NCBI GenBank assembly: GCA_014529385.2
Contig: CM043950.1
Span: forward strand, 67,418,435-67,482,434
Length of the DNA: 64,000 nt
Reading direction: 5' to 3'
Source: Adiantum capillus-veneris
Lineage: Eukaryota; Streptophyta; Polypodiopsida; Polypodiales; Pteridaceae
In this document: piece after piece, positions 22,511 to 36,450 of the stretch
How the letters are laid out: every line of letters starts with the position of its first letter
Numbering within the stretch: position 1 is the first letter of the stretch
Position numbers and translations under genes: made by a program
Notes under the pieces: generated by a model
The model's input: only the letters and a program-made list of their open reading frames with translations
Told to the model about the DNA's origin: nothing
The model's database searches: none

Positions 22511-23000
22511 TAACGTGCAAAATATAAACTCAAGTCTTACGTTCTATCGAAATATTTTGAAATGTTTTGGGTTTTTTACATGTTCAGTTAATTTTGGATA
22601 ATTTTCTTAGGAGTTAGTTTTTTTATTGCATTTTACATGATTAAAGATAGCATTTTAAAGTCAAAATGATTATCAACCTGAATGAATATAATCTTGCATA
22701 ATTTTTTGAAGTCTTTAAGTCAGGGTATGGTTTGTTTGAACTAGTGTGAGAGTTTAACGTGCAAAATATAAACTCATGTCTTGTGGTTTCCAAACAATAT
22801 GCTGAAATGTTTTAGGTTTTTAACATGTATTGTTTGATCCGAATGGTTTTCTTAAAAGTTACTTGTCTTTTTTGCATTTTACACGATTAAACATAGCATT
22901 TTAAAGTGAAAATGGTTTTCAATGTGTATCAATATAAGCATGCATATTTTTTGAAGTCTTCAAGTCACGGATTATGGTTTGTTTGAACTACAGTGAGAGT
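22511..23000. repeat. Tandem duplication of about 245 bp
   Basis: TAACGTGCAAAATATAAACT occurs at 22511 and 22755. The two units stay alignable to GTTTGAACTA at about 22734 and 22981. Divergence is roughly one base in five by eye. Confidence 0.85.
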
Positions 23001-23239
23001 GTTAGTGCACCCATGAAATTGTATTTGATATGTTGTTTTTTATTGTCTAGTGCAAAAGTGATGCCAGTTCAAAAGAAAATTATTATGCATGCCATTCAAA
23101 AAGAATGTATTTTGGCAATATCATCATGGGAGATGGTTACATATAACACATTAGTGAAAGCGACGTCTTCACATTAGACCTCACTAGCGCTATATGGGAG
23201 AACACAGAGCGTAGGTTGCGAGGTGAAGGCGAATATGAG

Positions 23240-25030
23240 TTGCTCACTCTAGTTTCTCTCCGAATTTGAGTTTATTGCACATTATGCTAGTATTTTCATT
23301 GCAAGGGGAGGTAAGGTTGAGTAATGCTCTCCACCATTCGTCATCCACTACTTCCATGGGATGATTTTTTTCCATTGACTGTACAAAATCATTCGCAAAA
23401 GGACCTTCTTTTAATCTAAATGCACTCATTTCTTTGATACAATTAATTCGGTCCTGAATATTGGAGTGGAACGTGTTGACCTAGAAATCACTAACCACCT
23501 CTGTATTGGATCAGATCTAAATTCTAGTACTCCGGATTGAGCATGTAAGCCACACTATAGAGTGGACTATTAGCGCTCTTCCACCTTGCATGAAAATACT
23601 TGGCCCAAATTCTTTGTTGTTTGACAAAGAATGGTAGTCGCAACTCCTTCTCTACTACAGACTCTTTTAGCTCCTCAAGATTTTCAAGACTTTGTTGGAC
23701 TAACCACCATGTTATCCACACTTTTCCCGTATTTGGTGCCTTCTTATCAAGGTTGCGAATTGCAAACATAACGGGCATCATTACATGGTATGCATCCATT
23801 ACACTCCTCCACTAGGCAATATTGTTTATGGACCCACATAGACATGTAATTTTCTCTTTTACTTTTTCTTTCTACTCAAGCTGCCATTCGTCAAAGGCCG
23901 TGCAATTGAAAATGTCAATCATAGTACACTTATTGCAGAGAAGTGATTCTAATGTATAAAAGTGCTTGCAAAACCAAATTTTAGCAGGGAGTTTCAACCT
24001 CGCTGTCATGCTCATCATGTACAAATCGAGCACTCTTTGTTGTTTCAAGATAAATTTCACAACTTGTCGTGCTGTGTAAATTATTTTGGCAAACCATGTG
24101 GTTTCTTCACTAGTGTACCAATCCTTCAACCCAAGTTTAAAATGTGCATATTACAACTATTGGTGAAAATGTGTGGAAAGCACTTCTTTATTAAGTTGCT
24201 AGCATTTTTAGAATTGTCCATGACTACTTGAACAACATGTTCAACTCAGGTTTATTTAATTACATTAATCAAGATCTCAAAAATGTATTTGCCACTTTAA
24301 TTGCACCAAAACTGTCAATTGCCTTTATGAACGTTTCTCCCCTTGGACAAACCAGCATTACCTTGATCAATGGTCTTCTTTGAACATTAGAACAACCATC
24401 ATCCACAATTGTGCATCTTGAAAGGGAAATATTCCCAAGTATTATTTTGGAAACACGCTCTTTGACTTCGATGTAACATTTGTCCAAGAGAACATTTTGT
24501 ATCGTGTGATACGAAAGGGCTGCAAATCCTTGGCCAAACTCACTATTTTTTATCTAGGCAGCCTTCCAATGATTGTTGTCTACCATGATCAGAGCACTTC
24601 CAGTGAAGAAAATCGCTTTGGCAAGTGCGGTTTGTGCTTCTTCTAGAGACTACATTCGAAAGCTTTAATGCAATGGTTTTTTATGCATTTTCCCAAGTCC
24701 ACCTTCATTGTGACGCTTAAAAGGAACGCTGCTTGACATTTCCTCTCCTTGCGTAGACTATTCTACAAGGTTAGTTGGTGTCACCACATGATCAACAGAG
24801 TTAATATTTGGCTCTGACTGCTCTTGACTTGCATCCATAACAAAGCTAGGTATCTGCTATCTCTTGCCACCCTTTTTGGCGGGCTCTTCTCTCAAACTCT
24901 TTGCAATTGCAAGTGCTTGAGGATGTTCACATTTCTTACAATTCTTTTTAATGCTACCCAGAAAATGATCCCTAATATAGGGTGCACTGCCTGATTTTGT
25001 AGTGAAGCATATGTGGTGATCATAATCTCA
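23240..25030 (-). pseudogene. hAT-superfamily transposase (BED finger, DUF659-type), decayed
   Basis: On the minus strand the order is as expected for a plant hAT transposase. A BED-type finger remnant comes first (about 25010-24880: DHFLGSIKKNCKKCEHP). It is followed by a DUF659-like stretch (24487-24269: RCTIVDDGCSNVQRRPLIKV, CPRGETFIKAIDSFGAIKVA), then the central part (24129-23872). The segment at 23799-23524 ends in YSVAYMLNPEY, the hAT core LNP motif, and 23429-23244 has DDEWWRALLN. Frameshifts and stops separate the pieces, so it is not functional. No inverted ends were located by eye. Confidence 0.7.
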
Positions 25031-26600
25031 CTTTTTGCTAGGGGATTTTTTATTCTTTACTTTCTTTATACCACTTGTGTCAACATTTTGCTCCATTGCT
25101 TTCAATTTAATACTAAAGATCTAAGAACTAGATGTTCAAGTTTTAAAACGTTTTTCTTCTTTTCAATATATATTAGAAAAACATTCACTAAGAAAGTAAT
25201 CAAATCTTCACAATATGAGATTTGCAATGACTCTAGTCAATCCATATTCGCTCAAATAGATTGTGAGTAAACATACACATTGCAATGCACTCTCTATACG
25301 GGATCATGAATACAACACTGCTATGAATTTTTCAATGCAATTATAAATTTGATGATTATTTATACATCCTCTTCGATTTACAAACAATAAGACACATCTA
25401 TTTTCAAATGCTACAAAAAATAATCAACTTCTACATTGAAACAATGTCAATTATTTTGCAAAACACATACGAAAGCAATAATATCTATGATTATTCATGT
25501 TATGCACTAACAATACTTGATAATACATAATGCACTCCCTATATAAACCAATGCATAAAATAATGCAAAGAAATCTTCAATACAATCACATAATTGAGGA
25601 CTACTTGTTCCCACTCAAGGATTGTAGCCCCCTTATGCAGAGACAATGTAGAAGTCTTAAATAATCCTAACACTATAAGACAGAACAAAAATCAAGAAGT
25701 ACTCATTAGGTAATGCTCGATGGTAGCATGTGAGTACGGGTATTTGAAGGTATGCTTGTGGAACAATGAAGATTGTAACAAACTTGACAAAATCTAAGAC
25801 CTGCAAACTCTCAATGCATGTACCATCTATGAGGAGTCACAATCTTCATTAGTAAAGATACTACATTTTCAACTCTCCCCGTTGCCAATAGATTCCTAAC
25901 CCTAATGTGGATCCACCATTGCTCTTGCCATTTCCTCGGCATAGACTAGCAATGCACTTCTACTGAACAAGAAAAAATCAAGCATGAAGATTGCATCATC
26001 ATAAACTATGTTATAACAAGAATGATGAAAACAACATCATAGCACTGAATATTGTGAAGCCTCACAAATTGGTATAGAGTTTTAACTCCATGTCAAGGCT
26101 CCACCTCCTCACCAACATCCCAAGATGTGGCAGACTAAGGACTACACAAAAGAGGCGATGAGACTATCATCCATATTGATGGAAGCACACACACGGAGTG
26201 AAGGCAAGGAATATGTGAGCAAGGCTGATGTGTTGCAACCTAGCTCAACCACACTCTATGCCTCTTGCACATGTACTCCACAATGCATGAAAAAAAAGTA
26301 GTGCTCCTTTGAAGGGACCCTCACCAAACGTCCCCTTAGTAGATACTAATGAAAATTACTAATACATGTAGCAAGCCTCACCATAAACACCGTAATCATA
26401 AACCCTTTACCATATTAAATTCATTGATAGCATAAACACATCATCATTATATACTATTCAAATCTTTCATCAGCTTGTGTGCCTTCCCTGCACTCATTTA
26501 ATGGATAATGTTTGCCCTCTTTGGTACGCCTGAACCCCCTTACATTGGTGCAATGGCTCATGGACCCCTTCCTAGCCAAGACCTAATGCAAAATTTGGGG
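25031..26600. other. No recognisable gene
   Basis: AT-rich sequence with short frames and no known motifs. It may include the 5' end of the hAT element. Confidence 0.4.
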
Positions 26601-28050
26601 AATCCCCATATGGGCCCATATTCAAGACCTTGTAAGTTCAAGTACATTTTCTTGCTTTGTGGGTTATGTTGTCTCGTACAACAAATTAATTCACTTTATG
26701 GTTTTGGTTTTCCGTAAAGTGGTCCACAGCCTTGATTTGATGCAATGGCTCATGGATGCTCTATAAATGTTACTCATTAATACTATTGATGTTGGCTCTA
26801 ACATTGTGTTTGAGAAAGATTTTCCAACCTAAACTGTCCTAAAAAGCGTGCATTGTTTTTTACCATTTTCCATAAAAACTAGCCGTAGACCACCCTAGAA
26901 TGCCTTTAAGTGGCTTCTAGTGTGCTGCATAATTAGCCTTTGCCATTCTAAAGGTTTTCTAATTCTTCTAAGGCATGACAAATGAATATATTCAAAGTTA
27001 TGGCCTAATTATAAAAATTTTGCCATGTAAATTTAGGGAGAAATTTTTCATTTTCATGAATTTTTTTATGCAATACAAAGGTAGTTTTGACTGTGCATAT
27101 AGTCCCATAACTATGTAAGGCTTCTTTCATGAGTTTTAAGGAACCTAATACCCCAAAGAGCTAAAAATACAAAGTCGGAAAGAAAATTCCATTGTACCAA
27201 AATCACACTCATTTTGAATTAAAAATGTATTATATTCAATAATGGTCATTACGTTCAATGAACATTGTCAAATTCTAGCTTAGGTCCATATCTAATCATA
27301 CATACCCAATTTGGATATAAGTAGCTATTTTTCAAGGAGGTTAGGATGGCTACAATGTGAACCCATTTTTTTCATTCTCGTAGTTTTTGTCTTATGGTTG
27401 TGTCTAGAATGATCATAATAAGACATGTTTTCAAGTCTTTGATAGTTTTTAGGTCTCAATATGAGGGTGAAGTACCAAGCTATATCAATAGACAGGTTAT
27501 ATAGTGCAAAATATGGGACTGGGCAAGCAAACATGAAGGATACGTTAGCATAATGCAAAAACTGCCACATTTTTTTATCTAAATATACACATAGTTTAAG
27601 ATATTTTTGTGGTTATAATAGCCATATACTAAGACTAGGAACCCATTGAAGTTCATGGGAAAATAGGTTTTAGCACGAACAATTTTATATATGGTGTACC
27701 ATGGGGATAACTGTGAAAGTATGATGTTTTTGGTAAAATGCAGCACTACCTTGGCTTTGGAAGGTTGTCATGACCAAGAAATCAAGAGATAGGCATGTTA
27801 CTTATCTTTCAAAGTTGGAATGGGTTCTTAGCTTGAAGCTCATGTAAGAAATTGTAAAAATTCACACATATACTATGAGTATTAAAAATTCACACATATA
27901 CTATGAGTATCTTTCAAAGTTGGAATGGGTTCCAATTAGCTTGAAGCTCATGTAAGGAATTTTTAAAATTCACACATATGCTATGAGTATTAAAAAAGAA
28001 AATCTTGAAATGACACTTTTATGTCCTAGTAAGTTACCAAACTAGCGTTA
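26600..28050. repeat. Diverged relative of the 1.34-kb inverted-repeat element
   Basis: The right end (CACTTTTATGTCCTAGTAAGTTACCAAACTAG near 28013-28046) matches the end at 20311-20353. Internal blocks align, for example AACATTGTxxTTG, CCAACCTAAA, CCACxCTAGAAT and GGCCTAATTATAAAAATT-type segments. The left end was not found. Within it AATTCACACATATACTATGAGTAT is repeated three times (27860-27990). Confidence 0.5.
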
Positions 28051-29860
28051 AATCATATGCCATAGCAATACATTTTTCTAATTCTCTTACTCTCTCATAG
28101 GCCACATGTTCCTCTTTCTTTGACAAGCACCTATAAGAGAAACTAAGCTGAATAAATTTCAAATGGGTCTATGCCAACGTAGAGGCTCAAGGTGCATTGA
28201 AATATTAAAATTTATTGCACATGTCCAACTCCATGCAATCTAAGATAGAAGTGCGTGCTGACCTAGATGAAACTTTAAGGCTAAGATCATATTGAATGGC
28301 GGTAGAGAGCTACAAATGTGTACATCCGTGCGTGCAAACAATCATAGATTGGGGGAGAAATACAACTTCCCTTCCAAACCCACCTTCAATTTGGGACCGC
28401 CCCTCCCCCACCCTTTCTTTGTGCTAAACACGCATAAAAGGATTTAACCTTTATTCATTATGATAACAACCTTACACTCCACCATTGAAGTAGACTCGAT
28501 TGGATGACACTAGTTCACACCTTACACTATAATGTTTTTCCATTGTCATACATGAATAGTTTGAAATGAAGGTAGAAAAAGCTTGAAGCTTTGTCGCCGG
28601 GCTCGTTTTAGCTACTCTACCATCAATGGAGAGAGAGGATTATTCCACACTCCAGTGCAACAAAGAGGCATGTGCTAGCACCGGGGCTCAACATTCATGA
28701 TGATTGAGATCCAATGCCAATTAAGTAACTAGAAATGCGTTTCTACGTTTTTGGTTGGGGTGTGCACTTCCAACGCTCCTGCAACGTATGGGTGTGGTGG
28801 GAACGCCCAAACTCAAAACAAGAAAATGAATGGCTACATAATATCGCGACTAAGTCATAGCCTCACATTCATCAGGACTTGGGGTTTATGAATGAATTTT
28901 CTCCGTTGTGTCAATTGACCTTTGAATTAGGTATAATGTGGTGTGTGTGTGTGAAGCTTGGCCGGACAATCCAAATGTGAAGTGTGTGCCAAGATGCCTG
29001 GTAGTTTGTTGTACTCCTATGCTCAATATAAGGAGCTGCCTATCACTTGGGAAGGAAAACCTAGCTTGGTTTATTCTCTCTATGGAGGAGATGGGCACAC
29101 TTTCTTGAACCCTTTGCTTTTAAGTTTATTGCCTTTAAAAACATCCAACATAAAAACAAAGGCCTCTCTATAGCTCAGGGTATCCAGATTACCCCTATCC
29201 TCTCAGAATACCTTCAAAAAACACACTATGCGTTAGCAGACCACTGCCTGCTCATTTCTCTATGCTTACAAACTCCACCAGACCACCACACAATGCACAA
29301 CTATTGCCATTGTCCCTCTCTACCTTTTCACACACACACACACACACACACATAGCCACTCAATCTCACTTTCTCACACAAAGCATTGCCAGTCCATAGG
29401 GGCACACACATCCACACTGCCGACATCACGGAGGAACACAAGAGCAGGAGAAAGAGAAGGGGGGAAGGGGAAACAACAGCAAAACAGGTCAATAGTGGCT
29501 TGACTATACTTCAAGATGCATGTGCAAATCTTGCAATGCCATCACAATGGCCATTTTCATGAGAAAATACAAAGGGGATCGAGAGGCACACTCCTCTACC
29601 AAGAGATTCCACTCCGCAGGCTTCAAAATGATACCAAAAAGCCCTTAATTTGATTTTAAAAATGGCTTTTATAGTGGGGGGGCTTTAACATTGGAAACTA
29701 CATTTTAATTGGCCCATTTGGCATCTCAATTTGTCATCTTTGGAAGGGGGGATACCCCTTGCTTGATCTGCTCTCTCCTCTTTGCTTGTGCTTGAGAGGG
29801 GTGCAATAGCGACATCGCTAGTACCCCTTGGTATTTTTCTATTTTTTATTTAGTTTTCCT
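28051..29860. other. No recognisable gene; one (CA)n tract
   Basis: Only short frames. A CA microsatellite of about 24 bases lies at 29330-29353. The sequence from about 29860 down is not related to Gypsy element A. Confidence 0.4.
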
Positions 29861-31127
29861 CCAATTGGTTAGCTTCTTGCTAACGTACGCTCGTAGCATA
29901 TCCTCTAGCACCTGATTAACTCTTTTGGTTTGACCATCTGTTTCTGGATGATCAGTCGTACTTAGATTAGTTTAGTTTCCAACTTTTGAAACACAGCTCT
30001 CCAAAAGTGATTATCAAACTTTCGATCTCTGTCACTAATGATACTAGCTGGAAGACCATAGAGTCTATATATATATGCTCCACAAATATCCGTGCTAATT
30101 CCAGTGCCTTAATCGTAGTCTTAGTGGGAATGAATCGACCCATCTTTGTGAGACGGTCTATAATTACTCATATGGCATCATGGCCACGATTTGTAGTAGG
30201 TAGTCCTACTACAAAATCCATACAGATACTCTCCCACTTACCTTGTGAAATCTCTAGAGGATGTAAAAGGCCACCTAGCTTGAGGCGCTCTGCCTTATTA
30301 ACTTGGCACTGTTGGTAGTTTAGTATGTACTCTTGAACATCATGATGTAATCCTGGCCAATAAAATTGCCGTTGAGCTAAGGCATACATCTTACGAATAC
30401 CTGGATGACCAGCACTTGGACTATCGTGACACTCAAATAAGATTTGACGCCTAGTGTATGAGTCCTTTGGCACACATACTCTACCCTTGTGGAGTAGTAG
30501 CCATCATCAATGGAAAAATTCTTCCATCACTTAAGCTCTTCTTGAGTAGGGGTGGAGCTTTGTGTGTTGGAGTTTTGATCTACGCTTGCAGAGACATGTT
30601 GATCTGGTTGTACAAAGACATGTGAATGTGAGGGATCCCTTCAATAAAATTGCACTCTACACTTTAGCATATGATTGATCTTGTGCACACTTGCCACGTA
30701 ATGACTCTAAAAATCCACTCTTTATTTCCGTGAAAGCAAGTGAATTAGTCTGAGGCATCCGGCTTAGTGCATCCGCTACTACGTTATATCACCCCTTGCC
30801 ATATCGTAGCTTACAATCATAATCTTGAAGGATTTCTGCATATCTAGATTTATAGCCCTTCAAGTCCAGTTGAGTAGTAAACCATTTGATACTCTCATGG
30901 TCAAAAACTACTTCAAATTCGGTACCATATAAATCGTGTTGCCACTTTTGTAAAGCGTGAATTATGGTATAGAGCTCTCTCTCATAGACAAAATAATTCT
31001 ATCTAACTTTTTACTTTCAAAGGCTATAGGTCTTCCCTCCTGGAGAATACCTTACCAATTGCTTTATCACTAGCATCAGTTTCTACCACAAACGACTTAA
31101 GTGGGTCAACGATTGCTAGGATGGGAG
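29861..31127 (-). pseudogene. Ty3/Gypsy element A: RNase H end and integrase (3'-truncated)
   Basis: The minus strand first gives the RNase H start (PILAIVDPLKSFVVETDASD, 31127-31030) and then decayed RNase H sequence. The integrase zinc-binding domain follows (30473-30300: HDSPSAGHPGIRKMYALAQ, YWPG, CQVNK; the first cysteine of the HHCC set is replaced by tyrosine). Next is the start of the catalytic core (MDFVVGLPTTNRGHDAI). Core sequence continues with stops to about 29865, where similarity to the plus-strand copy at 42.4 kb breaks off. The chromodomain-like end and 3' LTR are missing. Confidence 0.8.
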
Positions 31128-31130
31128 CAG

Positions 31131-31290
31131 CACTACAACAAAAAATGGGACCTTCGACACAGGTTTCGACGCATCCCATTGAAAAGCCCGTTGATATACG
31201 CGTCCCTACAAAAATATCATTATATGCGTCGATATACGCGTCAAAAGTTAATATTATCGACGTATATTTCAACAGGCTTAGTGATGCATA
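31131..31290. promoter_or_regulatory. CACTA left subterminal repeats
   Basis: Several CGTTGATATACGCG, CGTCGATATACGCG and ATCGACGTATAT words lie within 160 bases of the end. In known CACTA elements such arrays bind the TNPA-like protein. Confidence 0.6.
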
Positions 31291-31559
31291 TAGCGACGAC
31301 CATAACAGGAAAAAAAAATCTTGGGTAGAGGACAGGCAACCTGGCCCAAGCCCCCCAGTGAAAAGATGAACACAGCCATAGCTAGACTACCTGTCCTCTG
31401 CCCAAGAAAGCAAGCAGCACCAAAATCAATCGTGCTCCCGCAGAAATTTTGATAGAGTTCCCTTCGTTTTTACATAAACTTTTCAAAAAAAACCATATCA
31501 TGTATACGCCTCCTACATGCTATCCATGTAGGATCTCACATGAGATTTAAGGCCAATGA

Positions 31560-31890
31560 AAGAAATGAAATGAACTTTGTGCAAAACCATAACCGTACCA
31601 ACTTAAAACCATAACCATAACTTAATTTGTGCAAAACCATAACCAAATTAAAACCATAACCAGCCATAACCACTTTGATCAAAACCATAATGCAGATAAC
31701 CATAACCATAAACAAAATTAGCAATAACCATAAGCATCACCAGAAAGTTAAACATAACCATAAACAAAACAAGAACCATAACCATGTCTATGCAAGAATA
31801 GGAGAAATAACCATGTCTATACAATGACAATGACAGTAACCATAACCATAAGGAAAACAATAACTATCTGAACAATAACCATAACCATAT
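31560..31890. repeat. AACCATA-type minisatellite inside the CACTA element
   Basis: The hexamer AACCAT or ACCATA occurs about 25 times with AAAT, GCA and TTA interruptions. The pattern is imperfect and only resembles a telomeric repeat. Confidence 0.8.
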
Positions 31891-32219
31891 ATGTTTATAC
31901 AAAAAAGAGACACAGAGGCACACGTGTCTGTGTCTCACAAAGCATATATATGAAATCCACTGATGACTAGGCGTCACAACCTGCACATAGGACAAGTCAC
32001 AAAATTAGTATTGATATTACTTCACATATACTTATTTAATTAAATCAACTCACATATATTAACGTCTCACCTCAAGCGATCAGCGAGACTCTAAGGCGTC
32101 CCAGTCTACAGGCTCTCCTGAAGCATCAAGATCATCCAATACTTCATAGATACCTCTGCGATATCCCTTTGTCTCCTCCTCGCATGTCGGGGCTCGATGC
32201 ATCGCAAGATTCAGTGTTT

Positions 32220-33173
32220 ATACAAAAATCAAAGTAATAAGAATATAGCTAGGATTGGATTAGAAACTCACAAACTCATAGCGAAAGGTGTCGAAGCCTC
32301 CGGTGCCAAGATGAGATGTCCCCCTGGTCATCTGTCGTACCTGCGCAGCCTGACGCTGCTGTCTGAACCGCATGTCCGTTGTCCGCTCATCCTCCCTGAT
32401 CTGCTGCCACGTCTCGTGTGGGATGCCCGAAGGCTTCGGCGAGCCGGTCCTGAAAGCCTGTCAAGCTGCATCTCGTCGATGTTTCACGGTGTCCCGTGCA
32501 ACACCCTTGATCCACCTCCTCGGAACAGCCTTTGAACCCGGAGCAGGCTGGTACTCTCTCATGATGGTCTCCACTATATAACTGACTTTGACCTCATCCT
32601 GCTTAGGCCAAGGCATCAGAATGCTGGTCGAAAACTGCAGCTCTGTGAGCTGGCGAATCCGCTGTCTCATCTCAGTCCCGACTCTATCCATGTCAACAGA
32701 ACTATCTGCCGGTACAATATAGAGCTTGGAGGCACTAGGATCGTGTGCCCCCCAAGGTGTCCGAGGTGTGCCAAGAGGTGTGTCGAGAGGTGTGTCTGGG
32801 TAGGACGGGGGTCGTGAGCGAGGAGGGGTTGAAGCATCTATGGACCCTCCTCCACAGAAACCACCACCTCCACCTGACGATCGTCGAGATCGGCGAGTGC
32901 TCCTGTGCTACGGAGATGAGGACGTACCCGCCTCTGTTGCACCCCTAGGTGTCAAAGCAACCGTGATGGGAGACTTTGCAGATGTCGTACCCGTAGGTGT
33001 ATCCCCCCCATAGGCGTCGGACCCTTGGGTGTGAAGCCCGAAGGCGTAGTACCCGGGCCTATGGCTATCCAGTACTGAGAAGCCTCTGCCATCTGACTAG
33101 CCGTCATCCGTGTGACGAAGCCCATGAATGCATCTACACTCATAGAAGCGGGATCTGGAAACTGGTCTGCCAT
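32220..33173 (-). pseudogene. CACTA second ORF (TNPA-like), frames interrupted
   Basis: The minus strand opens at 33173 (MADQFPDPASMSVDAFMGFV then TRMTASQMAEASQYW). It passes a Pro/Gly/Thr-rich stretch and continues in another frame at 32691-32461 (MDRVGTEMRQRIRQLTELQF, KVSYIVETIMREYQ, PRRWIKGVARDTVKHRRDAA). The order TNP2 then this ORF, and the basic DNA-binding-like C-terminal half, match the second gene of plant CACTA elements. Exons or frameshifts account for the frame changes, and I could not separate the two. Confidence 0.5.
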
Positions 33174-33489
33174 ACTTAAGTCCTACACAAAGAAAGTAAA
33201 ATAAAGCGTCAGAACACCTTGTTTAAATTAACTTTAAGCTTAATTTTAAATCAAGGTCTTCACACAAACACTTACAGGCATAGGCCTCGATGAGTGAGGC
33301 ATCATCGATAAGATCTTGCACCGTATCATCGTCTATCTCTAATTACAGACATAACTCTGTCCCAACTCGTTCTGGCAGATTGTCTTCATCCATTGCATCT
33401 TCATCTACAATTGTCAATTTTGCCTCGTCTGCGTCATCCCTCGTATATCTGTCAGCTTCCTCTGCCATACCTTCTTCCATCTCATCTAA

Positions 33490-34252
33490 TGTCACTTAGG
33501 ACACGACAGAAAATCTGCGAATTCATTTGCGAAAAAGAATGCAATCATTTGGACATGCATGAATCTTGTTGTAGTCCAAGCCAACTGAGGTCAATGCTTT
33601 GCGTCTGGCCTGGAGGGGGGCATTTCATTGCCAGCCGAGAGAAGTTGCTCCCGCAACAACCTTTTAAGCCACATTAAATTAAAAAGCTCTCCAAGAACAT
33701 CACCGTTGCAATCGGAAAATCTCTTTTGTAAATTACGTACCTAAACAAAGCAGTGACGCTTGCATCTGACCACCCATACACTGACTGAAGATTCAAAAAC
33801 GCCAGACAAGTACGAAGCACAGATATTTTGGCGCCTTCATAGATTGGTTGACGTGCCAACTTCCTCAACATGTGTTCAGGAGATAGGCGCATGGCTTCTG
33901 GTGTTGCTTCGTTAGCGTTCTCCTCGTTTGTCTGGAAGAAGGAATCTAGCATCTCCTCCATGACGTCGTCTTCTGTCTGTAAGCCATTTTCTGCTTCCAT
34001 CCTTGTCTCTATATTGGTCGGACCTTCACTCATAATCCTTTTTCTCTCTCTCTCAGATGTAGGTGCTATGTCGCAAAAATCAATGCCCGTTCCGTAGGAG
34101 TCAGATCGTAAATTCTGTACAGTTTCTCTAGCAAACTCTCCGTACTTGTGCACATGCTCATTACATATCCTACACTTGCACAGGATTTGATACTTGCAGA
34201 GCATGCACGAGCATGCAATCTTTTCCTCCATGTTAGTTGATGACGTTGCCAT
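33490..34252 (-). CDS. CACTA transposase (TNP2-type), partial or multi-exon
   Basis: ATG at 34252 opens 192 codons. A cysteine-rich N-terminus (CSCMLCKYQILCKCRICNEH) corresponds to the zinc-binding start of TNP2. Later LARQPIYEGAKISVLRTCLA and FLNLQSVYGWSDASVTALF match the conserved tnp2 segment. The frame ends at 33674 and the next conserved block, VGLDYNKIHACPNDCILFRK, is found at about 33590-33530 before a stop. The downstream catalytic half is missing, so the protein is not complete. The gap may be an intron. Confidence 0.75.
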
Positions 34253-34559
34253 CTACAATGATTATGAATGTTGTTTTAATATATACACTCCTCACAATGT
34301 AAACTACCTCTCATTCTCTAGTTTTGCCCAATCTCCGTACACCTCGGTCCAGAGGTGTACAGAGATCAGGACCACCGGGTCAAAATCTCGTCTTTATTGG
34401 TCAAATCCTATATGGGTAGACACATATGTGCACTCCCAGGTGTACATGGCAATGCATGTAGCAGGCAAAACCCCTTTGCCTCTTTTAGTTCCATACTTTC
34501 TTCTAGAGGGAGAGAGAGAGAGATAGAGAGAGTTTCTGTCCTTTTCACACAATTGGTCA

Positions 34560-35515
<956 letters not shown>

Positions 35516-35940
35516 ACTGATCGAACAAGCGACTGAGCTAGGGAGATCTAGACGCCCACGATAGCGGAGGCCAGACTACACAACGTCGACAGAGGCTGCA
35601 TCAGAGGATCGAGGTCACTTCGGCTCGACATGCACAATGCCTGGTCAGACTACTGACCATGGAGGAGATTGATGAGGTCTGCCAGCGACACATGCTGGAT
35701 CTCCTATGATCTACGTATCCCAGCTAGTTGTTTTAGCTGCTTAGTCCACACCCAGCAGTTTAGGATTCCATAATATTTTATTTTGTCATCTTGTTATTCT
35801 GACTTTGTATCACATCCACCACATTGTAACTTTCTGGTCTCATAGGTCACTTTGGCCTTTTGAAGACGTTAATATAACATTTCATTTCATTTCTCTCTTT
35901 AATTTCTCTTTCTTTAATTTTAATTTCCTAAGCATACATT
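35516..35940. other. Non-repetitive island between CT tracts
   Basis: About 400 bases with no open frame of note. A GATCGAACAAGCGACTGAGC-type segment and a later ATTTCATTTCATTT run are visible. It may be part of the CACTA 5' region. Confidence 0.4.
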
Positions 35941-35942
<2 letters not shown>

Positions 35943-36022
<80 letters not shown>

Positions 36023-36135
36023 TACACACACACACTGCTCTCTCTCTCTCTCTCTCTATCTCTTTCCTACACACACACACACACACGATGTAGAGAGAGA
36101 GAGAGAGGGGTTGGGGGGGGGGGGGGGGGGGGGGG
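35943..36135. repeat. (CT)n, (CA)n, (GA)n and G-homopolymer cluster
   Basis: A CT tract, two CA tracts, a short GA tract and a G run of about 25 lie within 190 bases. Confidence 0.95.
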
Positions 36136-36179
36136 AGAGTTCCATAATACTTGCGCATTAGGTTTCGGCCAAGATCTGA

Positions 36180-36440
36180 GTGCGCGCGTTGAAGGCAAAA
36201 ATGGCCCCTACGCGCGAGTTCCCCTTTTTTTCCCCCAATTTTTTAGCATTGAAATGTGCATCGATATACGCTTGGTAATGTCCGTCGATATACACGTGGA
36301 AAATCTCCTTGCCACGCGTATTTCCACGCGCATATCGATGGCTATTTCGATGCGTATATCGACGCGGTAAAAGAACGTCGATATCCACGTGGAAAGGTAT
36401 GGGTGTCGATATATAGTGCGTCGATAACTTTGGGTTACAT
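36180..36440. promoter_or_regulatory. CACTA right subterminal repeats
   Basis: At least eight copies of a motif around (G/A)TCGATAT(A/C)(C/G)(G/A)CG in both orientations, matching the left end. Confidence 0.65.
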
Positions 36441-36450
36441 TGTAGTGCAG

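Noticed and set aside
31560-31890. Telomeric repeat array
   Set aside because: The unit is AACCATA-like and irregular, not the plant CCCTAAA, and it lies inside a CACTA transposon.
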